Made by a program: the position numbers and the translations under genes | The notes under the pieces: generated by a model | Database searches by the model: none | Told to the model about the DNA's origin: nothing | What the model saw: the letters and a program-made list of their open reading frames with translations, nothing else | Source of the DNA: Chrysochromulina tobinii | Taxonomy: Eukaryota > Haptophyta > Prymnesiales > Chrysochromulinaceae | Length of the DNA stretch: 37,972 bases | NCBI GenBank assembly: GCA_001275005.1 | Contig: JWZX01002966.1 | Location: 1 to 37,972 of the forward strand | Reading direction: 5' to 3' | Part shown: one piece after another, positions 7,371 through 15,951 of the stretch | Numbering within the stretch: position 1 is the stretch's first letter | Layout of the letters: each line of letters opens with the position of its first letter

Positions 7371-9365
7371 ATGCGCGTCTCCTCGCGCGAAGCGATTCAG
7401 CTCGACGATGGGGATGATAATGACCTGCGTCTCGTGCCGGCGTCGCCGCCATGGATGCGGCGCTTGCGGCTTCTTTCTCCGATCTTAGTCCTTACGGCAG
7501 TTATGTTGATGACATTCCTGGTGATGCAGTTTTCTGTGTCTTCTTCGCCGGGGCCGCTCCAGCCACAACCGGCAGCGCCAGCAGCACCACCGCCGTTGCT
7601 GCTCCAGCCACCAACGGCATCACTACCAGCATCACCGGCAAACCCACGGCCACCAGCCCCGCCACGGCCCCCGCTGTCAGCTGTCAACACTTGGGACGAC
7701 TATGGCGCTCTCATGCCGCTTCTGACTGCCGACGAGCGCCTCTACTTCGTGGAAGCAAATCAGGCGCTCACTATCAATGTGCGTGCGCAGCTTCTCAGCC
7801 TGCTTACGGATGAGCCTCGCCTCGCCGCGGCATTGAGTGCTGCCAACTCCGCTGCGCGAAATGTGAGCCAACTAGACGCCATTGCTGCGGAGCTGTGTGA
7901 AACGATTGCTGCCGCCATTCCTTTCATCGGCCTCAACGGTATCAGCACCGCCATGGCCTCTGTCATCTGCTGCCCACTCACGGAGAGGTCCCTGGGGATG
8001 CCCGTGCTCATCGACGGAGTGGCTTCGTACGATTGGCTCCACGCGGTTGGCGCGTTTGGCACTGCGAACGCTCTGATCCCCGCACCATCATCGGCGGCGG
8101 CCGCCGCGCCGCTCGCCTCGCGGCTGCGGAGCACGCTTGCGATGGCGCTCCGCGCCAATTGGCCTGGATCCGAACAACCGCAGGAGGCTCCCATCCATGC
8201 CTACGTGTGGCAATACATGATCACTCGGCTGCGCCAAGGGGCGGTCCAAGGGGCGGTGTGGAATACGACGAAGTTCTGGGACGTCGGCTTCGACGTCTGC
8301 GGGACGAGCCTGAACGAGTGGTACTTCGTCCACTGCATGCATGGTTTGAGTCATGCGATGGTCCGGTACGTGATGGTGGCCGACTGGGGCACTGGAGCCG
8401 GGGCACCCGGGGCTGGAGCCGGGGTGCCGCTCAGCACGACGACGTCCCCGTCGGGACGTATCCAGTGCCGCAGTGCTCATCGTACAGCACACCTGAGTCG
8501 GTCGACACTCGAGCGCGCGCTTGAGTTGTGCTCCAGCGCGCCATCGGTCGGGCTCGCCCTCTACCTCGCGCTCGGCGTGTGGATGGACTACTTCGGTCAG
8601 AGGCACTCGCTGCCTGATGCGTACGCTGACGTGGCCGTCGACGCGCCAGCATGGCTTACGATCACAGGCATCTCCATCCTCGGGCCCTACGTGATGCGCG
8701 CACCCTGTGATCAGCAGTGGGCCAACTACTCTGGCTCGTGCTTCGCTCGTTTTTTCAACATTCGTGACCAAGTGAACGAAGGCACTACTCAACCGACGGT
8801 GTCGACCGAGTGGGAAGACGCCTCGCTCCCGCCGCTGGACGCCTCCCGGTCCAACCTCTCGGCGGCTGCATATCGCCTCCTCACCAGCTCAGATCAGAGG
8901 GACATCAGCCGCTGCCTCGCTGAGCCAATGGCCGAAGAGCGCAACCGGCGTGGCTGTATCTTCGGCCTCGCTCTCAACAAGTACCCCGATGGCCAAATCT
9001 GGAATGCGCCAGCGTCGATTTTCGAGAGCAGGCGTGCACTCGTCGCCTACTGCGGCATCTTTGTGGACCTACATAGTGCCGTCGACGCCGGCACGCACGA
9101 GCGAGAGCGCCAGCGCCTCCTCGCGTGTGTGAGTGGCAGCATGATCGGCATTGGCTACGGCACGGTTGCCGACCGGAGGGTACCTGGCTGGCTCGTCGAG
9201 GTGCACTGCGGGCAGCTTGTGGACGCTCCGGAACTCGCCTGGCTCGATGCTGCCGAGCGGCAGCATGCCGGGCACATCTGCTACGAAGCTGGCACGCAGT
9301 GCGCTGTCGCGAATTCGTGCTCGGAGCCGGCCGATGTCCTCAGCTTGTATGGCATGACGCTGTAG
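7371..9365 (+). CDS. Type II membrane protein with a large Cys/His-containing lumenal domain, function unknown
   Basis: This 664-aa protein starts at ATG 7371, the first ATG in a frame that is open from 7248. A short acidic cytosolic tail (about 1-30) precedes one transmembrane segment at 34-55, then a Pro/Ala-rich stalk at 59-102 and a long globular domain. That Golgi-style layout (signal-anchor, stem, lumenal domain) is typical of glycan-modifying enzymes, but I see no known glycosyltransferase motif. The most striking motif is HCMHGLSHAM at 321-330 (C-x-H-G-x-x-H). Cysteine-bearing segments follow: ELCSSAP, SGSCFARFFNIRD, ISRCLAEP, RRGCIFGLALN, VHCGQL and HICYEAGTQC. Paired Cys suggest disulfides and the His motif suggests metal binding; both are inference. 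The 3' end faces the FHA-like gene across about 850 bp. Confidence 0.75.
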   Translation: MRVSSREAIQLDDGDDNDLRLVPASPPWMRRLRLLSPILVLTAVMLMTFLVMQFSVSSSPGPLQPQPAAPAAPPPLLLQPPTASLPASPANPRPPAPPRPPLSAVNTWDDYGALMPLLTADERLYFVEANQALTINVRAQLLSLLTDEPRLAAALSAANSAARNVSQLDAIAAELCETIAAAIPFIGLNGISTAMASVICCPLTERSLGMPVLIDGVASYDWLHAVGAFGTANALIPAPSSAAAAAPLASRLRSTLAMALRANWPGSEQPQEAPIHAYVWQYMITRLRQGAVQGAVWNTTKFWDVGFDVCGTSLNEWYFVHCMHGLSHAMVRYVMVADWGTGAGAPGAGAGVPLSTTTSPSGRIQCRSAHRTAHLSRSTLERALELCSSAPSVGLALYLALGVWMDYFGQRHSLPDAYADVAVDAPAWLTITGISILGPYVMRAPCDQQWANYSGSCFARFFNIRDQVNEGTTQPTVSTEWEDASLPPLDASRSNLSAAAYRLLTSSDQRDISRCLAEPMAEERNRRGCIFGLALNKYPDGQIWNAPASIFESRRALVAYCGIFVDLHSAVDAGTHERERQRLLACVSGSMIGIGYGTVADRRVPGWLVEVHCGQLVDAPELAWLDAAERQHAGHICYEAGTQCAVANSCSEPADVLSLYGMTL

Positions 9366-10214
9366 GAGCCGGGAAGTTCAGGAGGAAGCTTTTTCGGCTG
9401 TATCCACAGTTCGTAAGGCACACTCGTCGCATACCGGGACACACGTTGAAAGCAGATAAAGCTGTACACTCGACTGCGCGTTCACACGACAGCGTATCGT
9501 GTGCGCTCGGGCCTCGGCCTCGCTCCGCACGGCACCAGCACGTACGCCGCAAGCAGCACGTCCGGCGCGCGGCGGGCCCCGCGGAAGACGCCCCCGCCGC
9601 CTCGTTCGCCCCCCCCGCGGGCACGCCGCCCCCACGGCCCACCGCCCGGACGCGGAGGGGCTCGAGCGCAGCGGGCGAGGCCGCACGGGCGGGCGTGCGG
9701 GGTCGTGGTCCGGAGGGCGGAGCGCCGGCCGCCGTACCCGGCTTACCGTTACCCGGTACCCGCGGCTTTCAGAATCGAGAATAGCACCTCCGAGACTTCG
9801 CACGTCTGGACGTCAGTCCCTCGTCCGCCGAAAAAGAACCCGAACGTACGACGTTTATACGACGTACCGACCCGCGACGCGGCGTGTCGTACACGAGACG
9901 GTTTTATAGCAGACAGAGACGGACAGTATGGATATTCGTTACCGTGCTTTATGGATATCGCGCGTCGATGGTGCATCGTCGATGCCAGACGGCGCTCACT
10001 GGCTCGCGCAGTCGCGCTCCCCCCAGACTCCCTCTCGCCGCGCGGGCTGCGGCTCCCTCATGTGGGCTGCGCTCAGCATGAGCATCTGCGTCATCATCCT
10101 CGGGGGCGTCCTCCGTTTAGCAGAAGCAGCAGCAGCAGCAGTAGCATGAGTATTGTACGTAGCAGTAGTGGTCTCCTCGGGGGCTCTGGGGGCCGGCGCA
10201 GGCGAGCGCGCCAC
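9366..10214. other. Intergenic between converging genes
   Basis: About 850 bp without a convincing gene. The stretch at about 9500-9740 is extremely GC-rich and opens long frames on several strands that look compositional. At 9843-9900 there are repeated ACGACGT words, and at 10120-10145 a CAG-rich tract. Both flanking genes end here, so this is mainly 3' flanking sequence. Confidence 0.5.
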
Positions 10215-11606
10215 TCAGTCGACGGGATCCCACTTGCCACCCTCCGGGCAGTAGAGCACGCCGCTGTGTGCCTCGACGGGCGGCGCGTTCCACACGTCGA
10301 AGCCCTCGAGCTTGGCAGCGGCGAGATGTGTCTCCTTTTGGCGCCGCGCCATGCCAGCTGCCGCCGCCGCCGCCGGGCTCGCCCCCGAGCGCTCCGCCTC
10401 GTCGACAGCCTCGGCCAGGGCTGCGGCGCCTGCGGCCTGCGCGTCCTCGTGGCGCGTCTTCAAAATGTGCTCGATTTCGTGCGCCTTGATATAATCCACC
10501 TTGTACGCGCACGTGTTGCCCTCGAAGGCCGCCGAGCGGCCGTGAGCGCGGCTCACATCCTCGCATACGAGATGCAGCTCATCGTTCGGCCGCAGCTGCT
10601 GCTGTTCGGCGTGCCGCAGCTTCTTCTCGCTCGTGCGGCCGTCGGGTCGCTTGCGCACGATGCGCGACGGGTTGTGCCCCACCGCGTCGATCTTGGCGAA
10701 TCCAAGTGACCACGCGTCCTCGGCTGACGTGAACCAGCGCCCGCTGTCGTCGCGTGCGTCTGAGAAGCGCAGCGAAATCTCCGCGTGCCGGCGCGAGACG
10801 CGAGGGTCCTGGATGCCCTGCCCATTGTCGACGACGCGCGTGGTGCGCCCGAGTAGCACCGAGCACGGCACCGACATGCGCCCACACGGGCGCACGATGT
10901 ACACCGGCCGACGCAGCCCCCCCCCCGGCCGCTCGCCCTTGCGCCCCCCCTTCTCCCACGCGTCGATAGCGTTGCGCATCCTCTCTGAGGGCTGCGGCCG
11001 CAGCACGAGCCCGCGCCGGCAGCGCTCGAGCTGAACGAGCTGGCGCGTCCATGAGCCCATTTTCTCGCCAAGCGGCACCGTCGGGGGTAGCTCCGCGCCC
11101 GTCTGTGCGACTGCCCGGCCGCGCATCGCCTCCTCAATGATCGACCGGCCGCCCTCATGTGTCGGGTAGGGGAAAGCGCGGCAGATGAGGGAGGCGCGGG
11201 CGACGGACTCGACGGTCGGCAGTAGTTCGATGATGTGCGCGAGTACGTCCGAAGGAATCTGCAGCAGCCGCGATTCCAGCTGGTTGGGCCCCGCCACTGG
11301 CCGCGGCCCCTCCTTGCGTGCCCGCTTTGTAGCGGGGGGGCCCTCCACAGATGTAAAGATGGACGAGACGGGCGAGTCGCGATCCGTCGACTGGCTGGAC
11401 GAGTACTGGCCGGACATGGTATCCTGCGACGACGAGCCGGCCGCCGCCGCAGCCGCCGCAGCAGCAGCCGAGCGTGTTAGCATGATCGAGCGCGTGGAGA
11501 GCAGCAAGAAGGCGCGCTCGACAAAACACTCGTGACCGGACTCCGTGCAGGAGGTCTCGAGTCTTTCCACGTTTCGCGCGTTGTTAGACTGCGAATCTTT
11601 CTTCAT
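10215..11606 (-). CDS. F-box / FHA-like domain protein
   Basis: The product is 463 aa from the ATG at 11606. A second ATG at 11483 (MLTRS, then an Ala run) is an alternative start; the codons between the two have the GC-rich third positions of this gene, so I keep the longer form. There is a poly-Ala tract near 45-56, a basic NLS-like KRARK near 94, and an F-box-like segment at about 113-149 (LLQIPSDVLAHIIELLPTV, then ASLICRAF). An FHA-like fold spans about 244-350, with LLGRTTRVVDN and the phosphothreonine-binding-type signature VSRRHAEI near 271-278. The last 60 residues are Ala/Glu-rich. F-box plus FHA suggests an SCF-type adaptor that reads phosphoproteins. The FHA call is better supported than the F-box call. 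Confidence 0.65.
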   Translation of the reverse strand: MKKDSQSNNARNVERLETSCTESGHECFVERAFLLLSTRSIMLTRSAAAAAAAAAAGSSSQDTMSGQYSSSQSTDRDSPVSSIFTSVEGPPATKRARKEGPRPVAGPNQLESRLLQIPSDVLAHIIELLPTVESVARASLICRAFPYPTHEGGRSIIEEAMRGRAVAQTGAELPPTVPLGEKMGSWTRQLVQLERCRRGLVLRPQPSERMRNAIDAWEKGGRKGERPGGGLRRPVYIVRPCGRMSVPCSVLLGRTTRVVDNGQGIQDPRVSRRHAEISLRFSDARDDSGRWFTSAEDAWSLGFAKIDAVGHNPSRIVRKRPDGRTSEKKLRHAEQQQLRPNDELHLVCEDVSRAHGRSAAFEGNTCAYKVDYIKAHEIEHILKTRHEDAQAAGAAALAEAVDEAERSGASPAAAAAAGMARRQKETHLAAAKLEGFDVWNAPPVEAHSGVLYCPEGGKWDPVD

Positions 11607-11934
11607 TACGGAGTTTCGCTTTGCAGTTCCACCAGGTCGTTGGCAGCGGACGACCTTGCAAAACAGACTTCTCTCACACGACAAACTGAGCCAGAAGTCT
11701 CGCGGCTGCCTTGCATCTCAGGGAACCTGTGGAAAGCTGGAAACGATCCGCCCTGACGACGAAACACCTCTCTTTCCCCACTATACGCTGTTTGTCCCTC
11801 GGACTGTGCCGCTACATGTGCGCAGCGTTGTGAAGTAGTGAAGATGAGAGTTGGGATCCGCCGATCCGGATATGCGTCCCGGCTCCCCCCGGTGTCTTTT
11901 TACCGGTACGAGATCCGCCTCGGCTTTCTGCACC
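11607..11934. promoter_or_regulatory. Divergent promoter region, F-box/FHA gene and mitochondrial carrier
   Basis: About 330 bp of lower-GC DNA between two divergent starts. The right end carries a 35-bp sequence (11876-11910) repeated perfectly, in the opposite orientation, at 22686-22720, another divergent promoter. It lies 25 bp before the carrier ATG. Confidence 0.5.
11876..11910 (+). repeat. Dispersed 35-bp repeat, copy A
   Basis: It begins GTCCCGGCTCC and ends TTTTTACCGGTACG. All 35 bases match the reverse complement of 22686-22720. It lies in the 5' flank of the mitochondrial carrier gene, outside its conserved coding region. Confidence 0.9.
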
Positions 11935-12921
11935 ATGAGCCGGTCCAGCCTCTTGCCAATGGAGTTGAGCGACGCGCAGATCACCTCGATCAGCGGATCC
12001 GTCTCGGGATTCGCGGCCACCTTTGCGAAGCAGCCCATTCAGCGCATCAAGTGGATCCGTCAGGTGGATGCGGGCCCGTCCGTTCCATACATGGAGCTCG
12101 TCTACAGGACTGTGCGTGCAGATGGCATGCTCGGCCTCTTCAGAGGCTCCGTAGCGGGCATCATGCGTAACGTGCCGCACTCGGCGCTCGTCTACACGAT
12201 CTATCCCAAATTCGAGGCCATCGTCCTACAGCAGCAGCAGCAGCTTCAACTACAGCAACAGCCGCCACCGGCACCGGAGAGGCAGCCCACGACGGAAGGT
12301 GCTGCATCCTCGTCGATAAAGCCCGCAAGGCAGAAGGTGCAATTCTCGACGCGCTTCTGGGCCGGCTACGCGACGACGTTTTTTGCGACGCTCGTGACTC
12401 ATCCGCTCGACACGCTGCGCGTGCGCATCTCAGTGATGCACGGTGAGATGAGCACTCCGAGCATGATCCGCTCTGTGCTCGAGAGCGGTGGCCTGCGCAC
12501 GCTGTACCAAGGCTTTGGCGCCACGCTCATCGGCGCGGGCCCGCGCGGTGCTGTCGGCTTCGGCGTTTTCGAGACGCTCAAGGAGGTGTCGGAGAAGCGC
12601 AATCTGCTTGCTGACTTTCCCACCACGCGGAAGCTCCTGATTGGCTACTTCGCGGGCCTGTGCTCCGAGACGGCCATCTACCCTCTCGACACGGTGCGCA
12701 GGCGGCAGCAGGCGCTCGGCGACGCCTCGCCCGTCGGGCGGACGAGCAACGTGTTCAGCGCGCTCGCGCTGGTCGTGCGCAGCGAGGGCTTCATGGGGCT
12801 CTTCAAAGGACTCAGCCTTAACCTCATTAAGAACCCTATCGCGACCGCCGTCTCTTTTACGGTGAACGACGTCGTCAAGGACCAGCTCAAGAGGCAAGCG
12901 AGGCGCAAGGAAGGCATGTAG
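11935..12921 (+). CDS. Mitochondrial carrier family (SLC25) protein
   Basis: A 328-aa protein starting at ATG 11935 (context CACCATGAG). Three carrier repeats are visible. The signature after helix 1 of each repeat is PIQRIK at 34-39 (degenerate, Gln where Asp/Glu is usual), PLDTLR at 157-162 and PLDTVR at 250-255. GLFRG, LYQGF and GLFKG mark the second half of each repeat. The first repeat (P..R.K...Q, then R..P..A) resembles the CoA/adenine-nucleotide branch (SLC25A16/A42 type), but the substrate is not certain. A Gln-rich insert at 99-109, continuing into a Pro-rich stretch, sits in the loop between repeats 1 and 2 and is unusual for this family. It should reside in the inner mitochondrial membrane. 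In-frame ATGs upstream of 11935 fall in the dispersed-repeat region and are less likely starts. Confidence 0.9.
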   Translation: MSRSSLLPMELSDAQITSISGSVSGFAATFAKQPIQRIKWIRQVDAGPSVPYMELVYRTVRADGMLGLFRGSVAGIMRNVPHSALVYTIYPKFEAIVLQQQQQLQLQQQPPPAPERQPTTEGAASSSIKPARQKVQFSTRFWAGYATTFFATLVTHPLDTLRVRISVMHGEMSTPSMIRSVLESGGLRTLYQGFGATLIGAGPRGAVGFGVFETLKEVSEKRNLLADFPTTRKLLIGYFAGLCSETAIYPLDTVRRRQQALGDASPVGRTSNVFSALALVVRSEGFMGLFKGLSLNLIKNPIATAVSFTVNDVVKDQLKRQARRKEGM

Positions 12922-13645
12922 AGCGCTGTGTAGAGCGCTGACTGGCAAACGAGCTGTGCTCATGCGGGCATTCACCGAGATAACTCCGAGATGACTCCGG
13001 TCGAACCGGATGACCATGGTCTGGAACCGTCTGCTGTGCGTGGTCGACAGGTCGTCGTGCGTCGCGCCTCTATGCCATTGTCGAGCCCAGCTACTCCACT
13101 TCAACCGCGCAGCATTACCTGCCCCGGTGCGAGCACAGACGGAGAGAGAGAGAGCGGAGCAGCGCGGAGAGATGCCGGCAGGCGACGGGCACACCGCACC
13201 CCACCGCCGCCGGCCTCCCGGGCGGCCCGCGCACCCCGGGGCACTCCCCGGCCGATGTTACTATGCCACACATACTGATAATACTCCCACTCAAGGCGCG
13301 GCACGTGCGGTGGGCCGCCTCGCCCTCGGCGGGCGACAAGGTCTACCAGTCACGCGAGAAATTTTTTCGGAGATTACAATTCACGTCGGTCCGATGGAAC
13401 GCGCTGCTTGAAGCCCCTCGGTCCTCGGCTGCGCGCGGCGGTCGGGCCGCACCGACAGGGGTGTGACATGCGTGTCCGTGTGCGGCGACCCCGATGCACA
13501 CGGATCGTCCAGCTCGGCGCCCGTGGGACCTCGCGCTACGATACCGCACAGCGTACCAGCTGCGGCAAGCAGGCCGATCGCGCACACGATCGCAGCACCG
13601 CCACTTCACGGGCTGAGGATGCCGCATGCCGCGTCGTCCCGCTGC
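12922..13645. other. Intergenic; possible small exon on the minus strand
   Basis: The carrier gene ends at the left and the HSBP1 homologue at the right, so this is a convergent 3' region. A GC-rich block lies at about 13170-13255. On the minus strand, about 13600-13381 reads a short hydrophobic segment (AIVCAIGLLAAAGTLCGIVA) followed by a Thr/His/Pro-rich tail. It could be a last exon of a small membrane protein, but no acceptor or upstream exon is convincing. Confidence 0.3.
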
Positions 13646-14179
13646 TCAGACCAGAGGGTCTCGCAGGCCTGGTGTGGCTGCTGACCGCGCGGGGGGAGCC
13701 GCACCATCTGCGGTTGGCTCCTCATCGATGCCCGCCTGCGCCATCAGCTCGCCGATGGAGTTCTCGAGCTCGTCGATGCGATGACCCATCTCATCGACTG
13801 CGCGGCAGGAGTGACACAACAAGGAGTGAGAAAGGGTACCACCCAAAGGCGAGAAAGGAGGCGTTACGCACTGCGTCCGATGATGGCGTCGGACATGGTG
13901 GCGAAGCGACCCTGCATCTGCTGGAGCAGGTTTTGCACCTGTGATGGCACGGTGGAAAGGACACGTCGTCTAGGGAAATGAACGATTCACGTCACAGTGT
14001 GTATCAGCGGCACGCACGAAGATGGTAAGATCCTGGGTGCTCTGCGGCGCGTCGTCGTCCGCGCCCACTGGCAAGGCTGCACTCCGAGCGGCCTGCGAGA
14101 AATGTGGCGTGCGAACACATCCTGAGCGGTAGCGCGCAACGCGCGCGGTCGCAAACGGCCGGAGTTGAAGGCGCACCAT
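13646..14179 (-). CDS. HSBP1: Heat shock factor binding protein 1 (HSBP1) homologue, three exons
   Basis: This gene is recovered only by splicing. Exon 1 is 14179-14018, exon 2 is 13938-13872 and exon 3 is 13797-13646, all on the minus strand. Both introns are GT-AG: 14017-13939 (79 nt, phase 0) and 13871-13798 (74 nt, phase 1). The joined protein (about 126 aa) reads QSTQDLTIF, VQNLLQQMQGRFATMSDAII, then GR-IDEMGHRIDELENSIGEL, MAQAGID. This is the HSBP1 heptad-repeat coiled coil along its whole length. HSBP1 is a nuclear trimeric/hexameric coiled-coil protein that binds the HSF1 trimerisation region and dampens the heat-shock response. The 54-residue N-terminus is longer than usual. A good acceptor at about 14094 (TTTCTCGCAG, followed by GCC) suggests another exon boundary, so the start is uncertain. 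The Ala/Pro-rich C-terminal tail after AGID is also longer than usual. Confidence 0.88.
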
Positions 14180-14688
14180 GCTTCGTCTCTAAAGGCGCCG
14201 TCTTGTTTGGGCGAAAGTCTGAAAGTTCTGAGGGCTTCTGACAGTCGAGCTGGGGCCTCCTTTGGTCTGTGGCGAGCGTCCCCATCAACGCACCCCAGTG
14301 TAAACTTTCCCAGGACCCTTTGGTAGATGGGTCGTAGTGTAGTGAGCCAGTGACTGTCCACTGTGCGGGGTCCCGGCGTCCCGGGTGCCTCCAGGGTGCC
14401 GGGCGTCCGTTCTCAGAGAAACACCCCCCACCCCGTTCGGTCACGCTTCACGCTGTTGTGTGTTGAGCTCTGAAAATACGCCCGCGCCGTCTTTCATAAG
14501 GCGCTCCTCTTGGCTCCGCTTCTCTCCTTACTCTCCAACAGCACCACAGTGGACAGTCCGTGCCGCAGTCAGAGCTCACCCGGGTCCTGCGCAGGCTGCG
14601 CTGCACCCACAGAGCACACACACAGTCTCAGACTCTCAGTGTCCTCTCTCTTTCGCATGCTCTAACACTGTTCTTCTGCCTCATGTAG
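14180..14688. other. Intergenic: HSBP1 5' flank and fibrillin-like 3' flank
   Basis: No gene is seen. It probably holds the HSBP1 promoter, reading leftward. A perfect 14-bp inverted repeat (GACTGTCCACTGTG at 14352-14365, its complement at 14545-14558) brackets 179 bp. Confidence 0.4.
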
Positions 14689-15312
14689 TCATGTTACTTG
14701 CCTCTGCGCCGTGACTGTGAAGCTCTGGAAATCGAACACGGCCACGTCGTCCTGCACGAACCGCACAGGGAACACGCTGAGGTCTTCGATGAAGCCCAGA
14801 CGCCCAAGTGCCTGAATTAGCGGACTGAACGCACCATCTTCAAATGCCGGATGAGATGTTGTCCCACTGGGTACCCACCAAATGCGGTCCCAGACTATTT
14901 TGACGGTGGGTCGTCCGGAATCAGCCACATTTTCGATCGTGCCATCTGTGCAGAGCCAGCCAGTACCGGGCAGGCCAGAGTAGCGTACGTAGCTCGCAAT
15001 TTCGCCGGACGGCCCCAAGACGTACTCGATAGGCGAGAACTTGGTGAACAGCACCGCTGAGAGCGTGTCTATGTGTGGTGCATTCACCACACGCCACGTA
15101 CCGGCCACTTGCTTCCAGTCAATGAGAGCCGGCAGACTGGCCTCCTCCACCAGCTCCTTGACTGCCAATGCCAAGGCGCCGTCCGAGCGTGGCGCCTCGG
15201 CAGCCACGAGCGAGCGCACGCGCTCGAGCGCGGGTAATGAAACGGGTTGCGACGAGACGCTGGCCGGCGTCGGTGGCACGAGCACTAACGCAGCGAAAAT
15301 AGGTGCGAACAT
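14689..15312 (-). CDS. Plastid lipid-associated protein / fibrillin-like protein
   Basis: The product is 207 aa from the ATG at 15312, the first ATG in the frame. The N-terminus (MFAPIFAALVLVPPTPASVS) looks like a cleavable signal peptide, as expected for the bipartite plastid targeting of algae with complex plastids. The body has VAGTWRVVNAP at about 80-90, as in the GxWRLLYT strand of PAP/fibrillins. It then has GWLCTDGTIENV, VKIVWDRIWWVP and a C-terminal FVQDDVAVFDFQSFTV strand, consistent with a lipocalin-like barrel. Fibrillins bind lipids in plastoglobules and thylakoids. Similarity is read by eye and is moderate. An unrelated small plastid lipocalin-like protein is the main alternative. 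Confidence 0.55.
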   Translation of the reverse strand: MFAPIFAALVLVPPTPASVSSQPVSLPALERVRSLVAAEAPRSDGALALAVKELVEEASLPALIDWKQVAGTWRVVNAPHIDTLSAVLFTKFSPIEYVLGPSGEIASYVRYSGLPGTGWLCTDGTIENVADSGRPTVKIVWDRIWWVPSGTTSHPAFEDGAFSPLIQALGRLGFIEDLSVFPVRFVQDDVAVFDFQSFTVTAQRQVT

Positions 15313-15951
15313 AACCCCTCGTCGCCAATGGTGCTCTCCGTCTGCACGGCCTGGCGCTGGAGCACGTCTTGAACGTGCCTCGTGTCCAATAGCTTTGAGC
15401 TCTTGGCACACTTGCGACTTGGGCTTTTGCCACGTCCCTGAAGCCGTGGAACTCTGCTTGTGGCTTGTGAACGTTAACACGACAGACGCGACAACCGGTG
15501 CTTGTGTGAGCTAGTTGTAACCGCACACGTATGTACGCCGGTCCGGTGTCTTGGGTGTCGAATTACAAACATTCGCTGTGAACGCGCGGACTCTTTTTAC
15601 CTCGAACAGAGCTTCTTTTGATCCGTGCGGCTCCTCGAATGTTTGGGGGGCCCGCACGAAAGCGTTCAGTACCAAGAGGAGGAAACGTCCCCTCTTTTCG
15701 TTTCGTTTCAGGGCCCTCTCGGCCAGACCCCAGACACACGTCCCCTCGTCGTCTCGTATACATCTATTGCAGGACAGTAAGAAGTATTGTAACATTTCAC
15801 GAAGAGGATAGCACCGCGGGTCTGTTTTTAGAGGTGCGCTTTCTGCCTATGGCCCTATGCTCGCCGCGAGATTCCGGTAAGTCGGCGTCGGCAACCAAAC
15901 TTCCAACGCGAAACCGATCTGCCTCCAAAGGGAGGAGAGCGAGCGTGGACG
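15313..15951. promoter_or_regulatory. Divergent intergenic region, fibrillin-like and ART genes
   Basis: About 640 bp between divergent starts, with no convincing gene. The fibrillin frame remains open to 15480 without an ATG, so part may be transcribed leader. A lower-GC block at about 15520-15830 is the likely promoter zone. No defined core element is recognised. Confidence 0.4.

Noticed and set aside
9501-10709. Plus-strand frame of 402 codons
   Set aside because: It spans an extremely GC-rich intergenic block and the antisense of the F-box/FHA gene; Arg/Pro-rich and without motifs.
12430-13194. Minus-strand frame of 254 codons
   Set aside because: It is antisense to the mitochondrial carrier, whose motifs are clear.
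14352-14558. 14-bp inverted repeat as ends of a small transposon
   Set aside because: No target-site duplication or second copy was seen and the 179-bp interior is unremarkable; kept only as a note.
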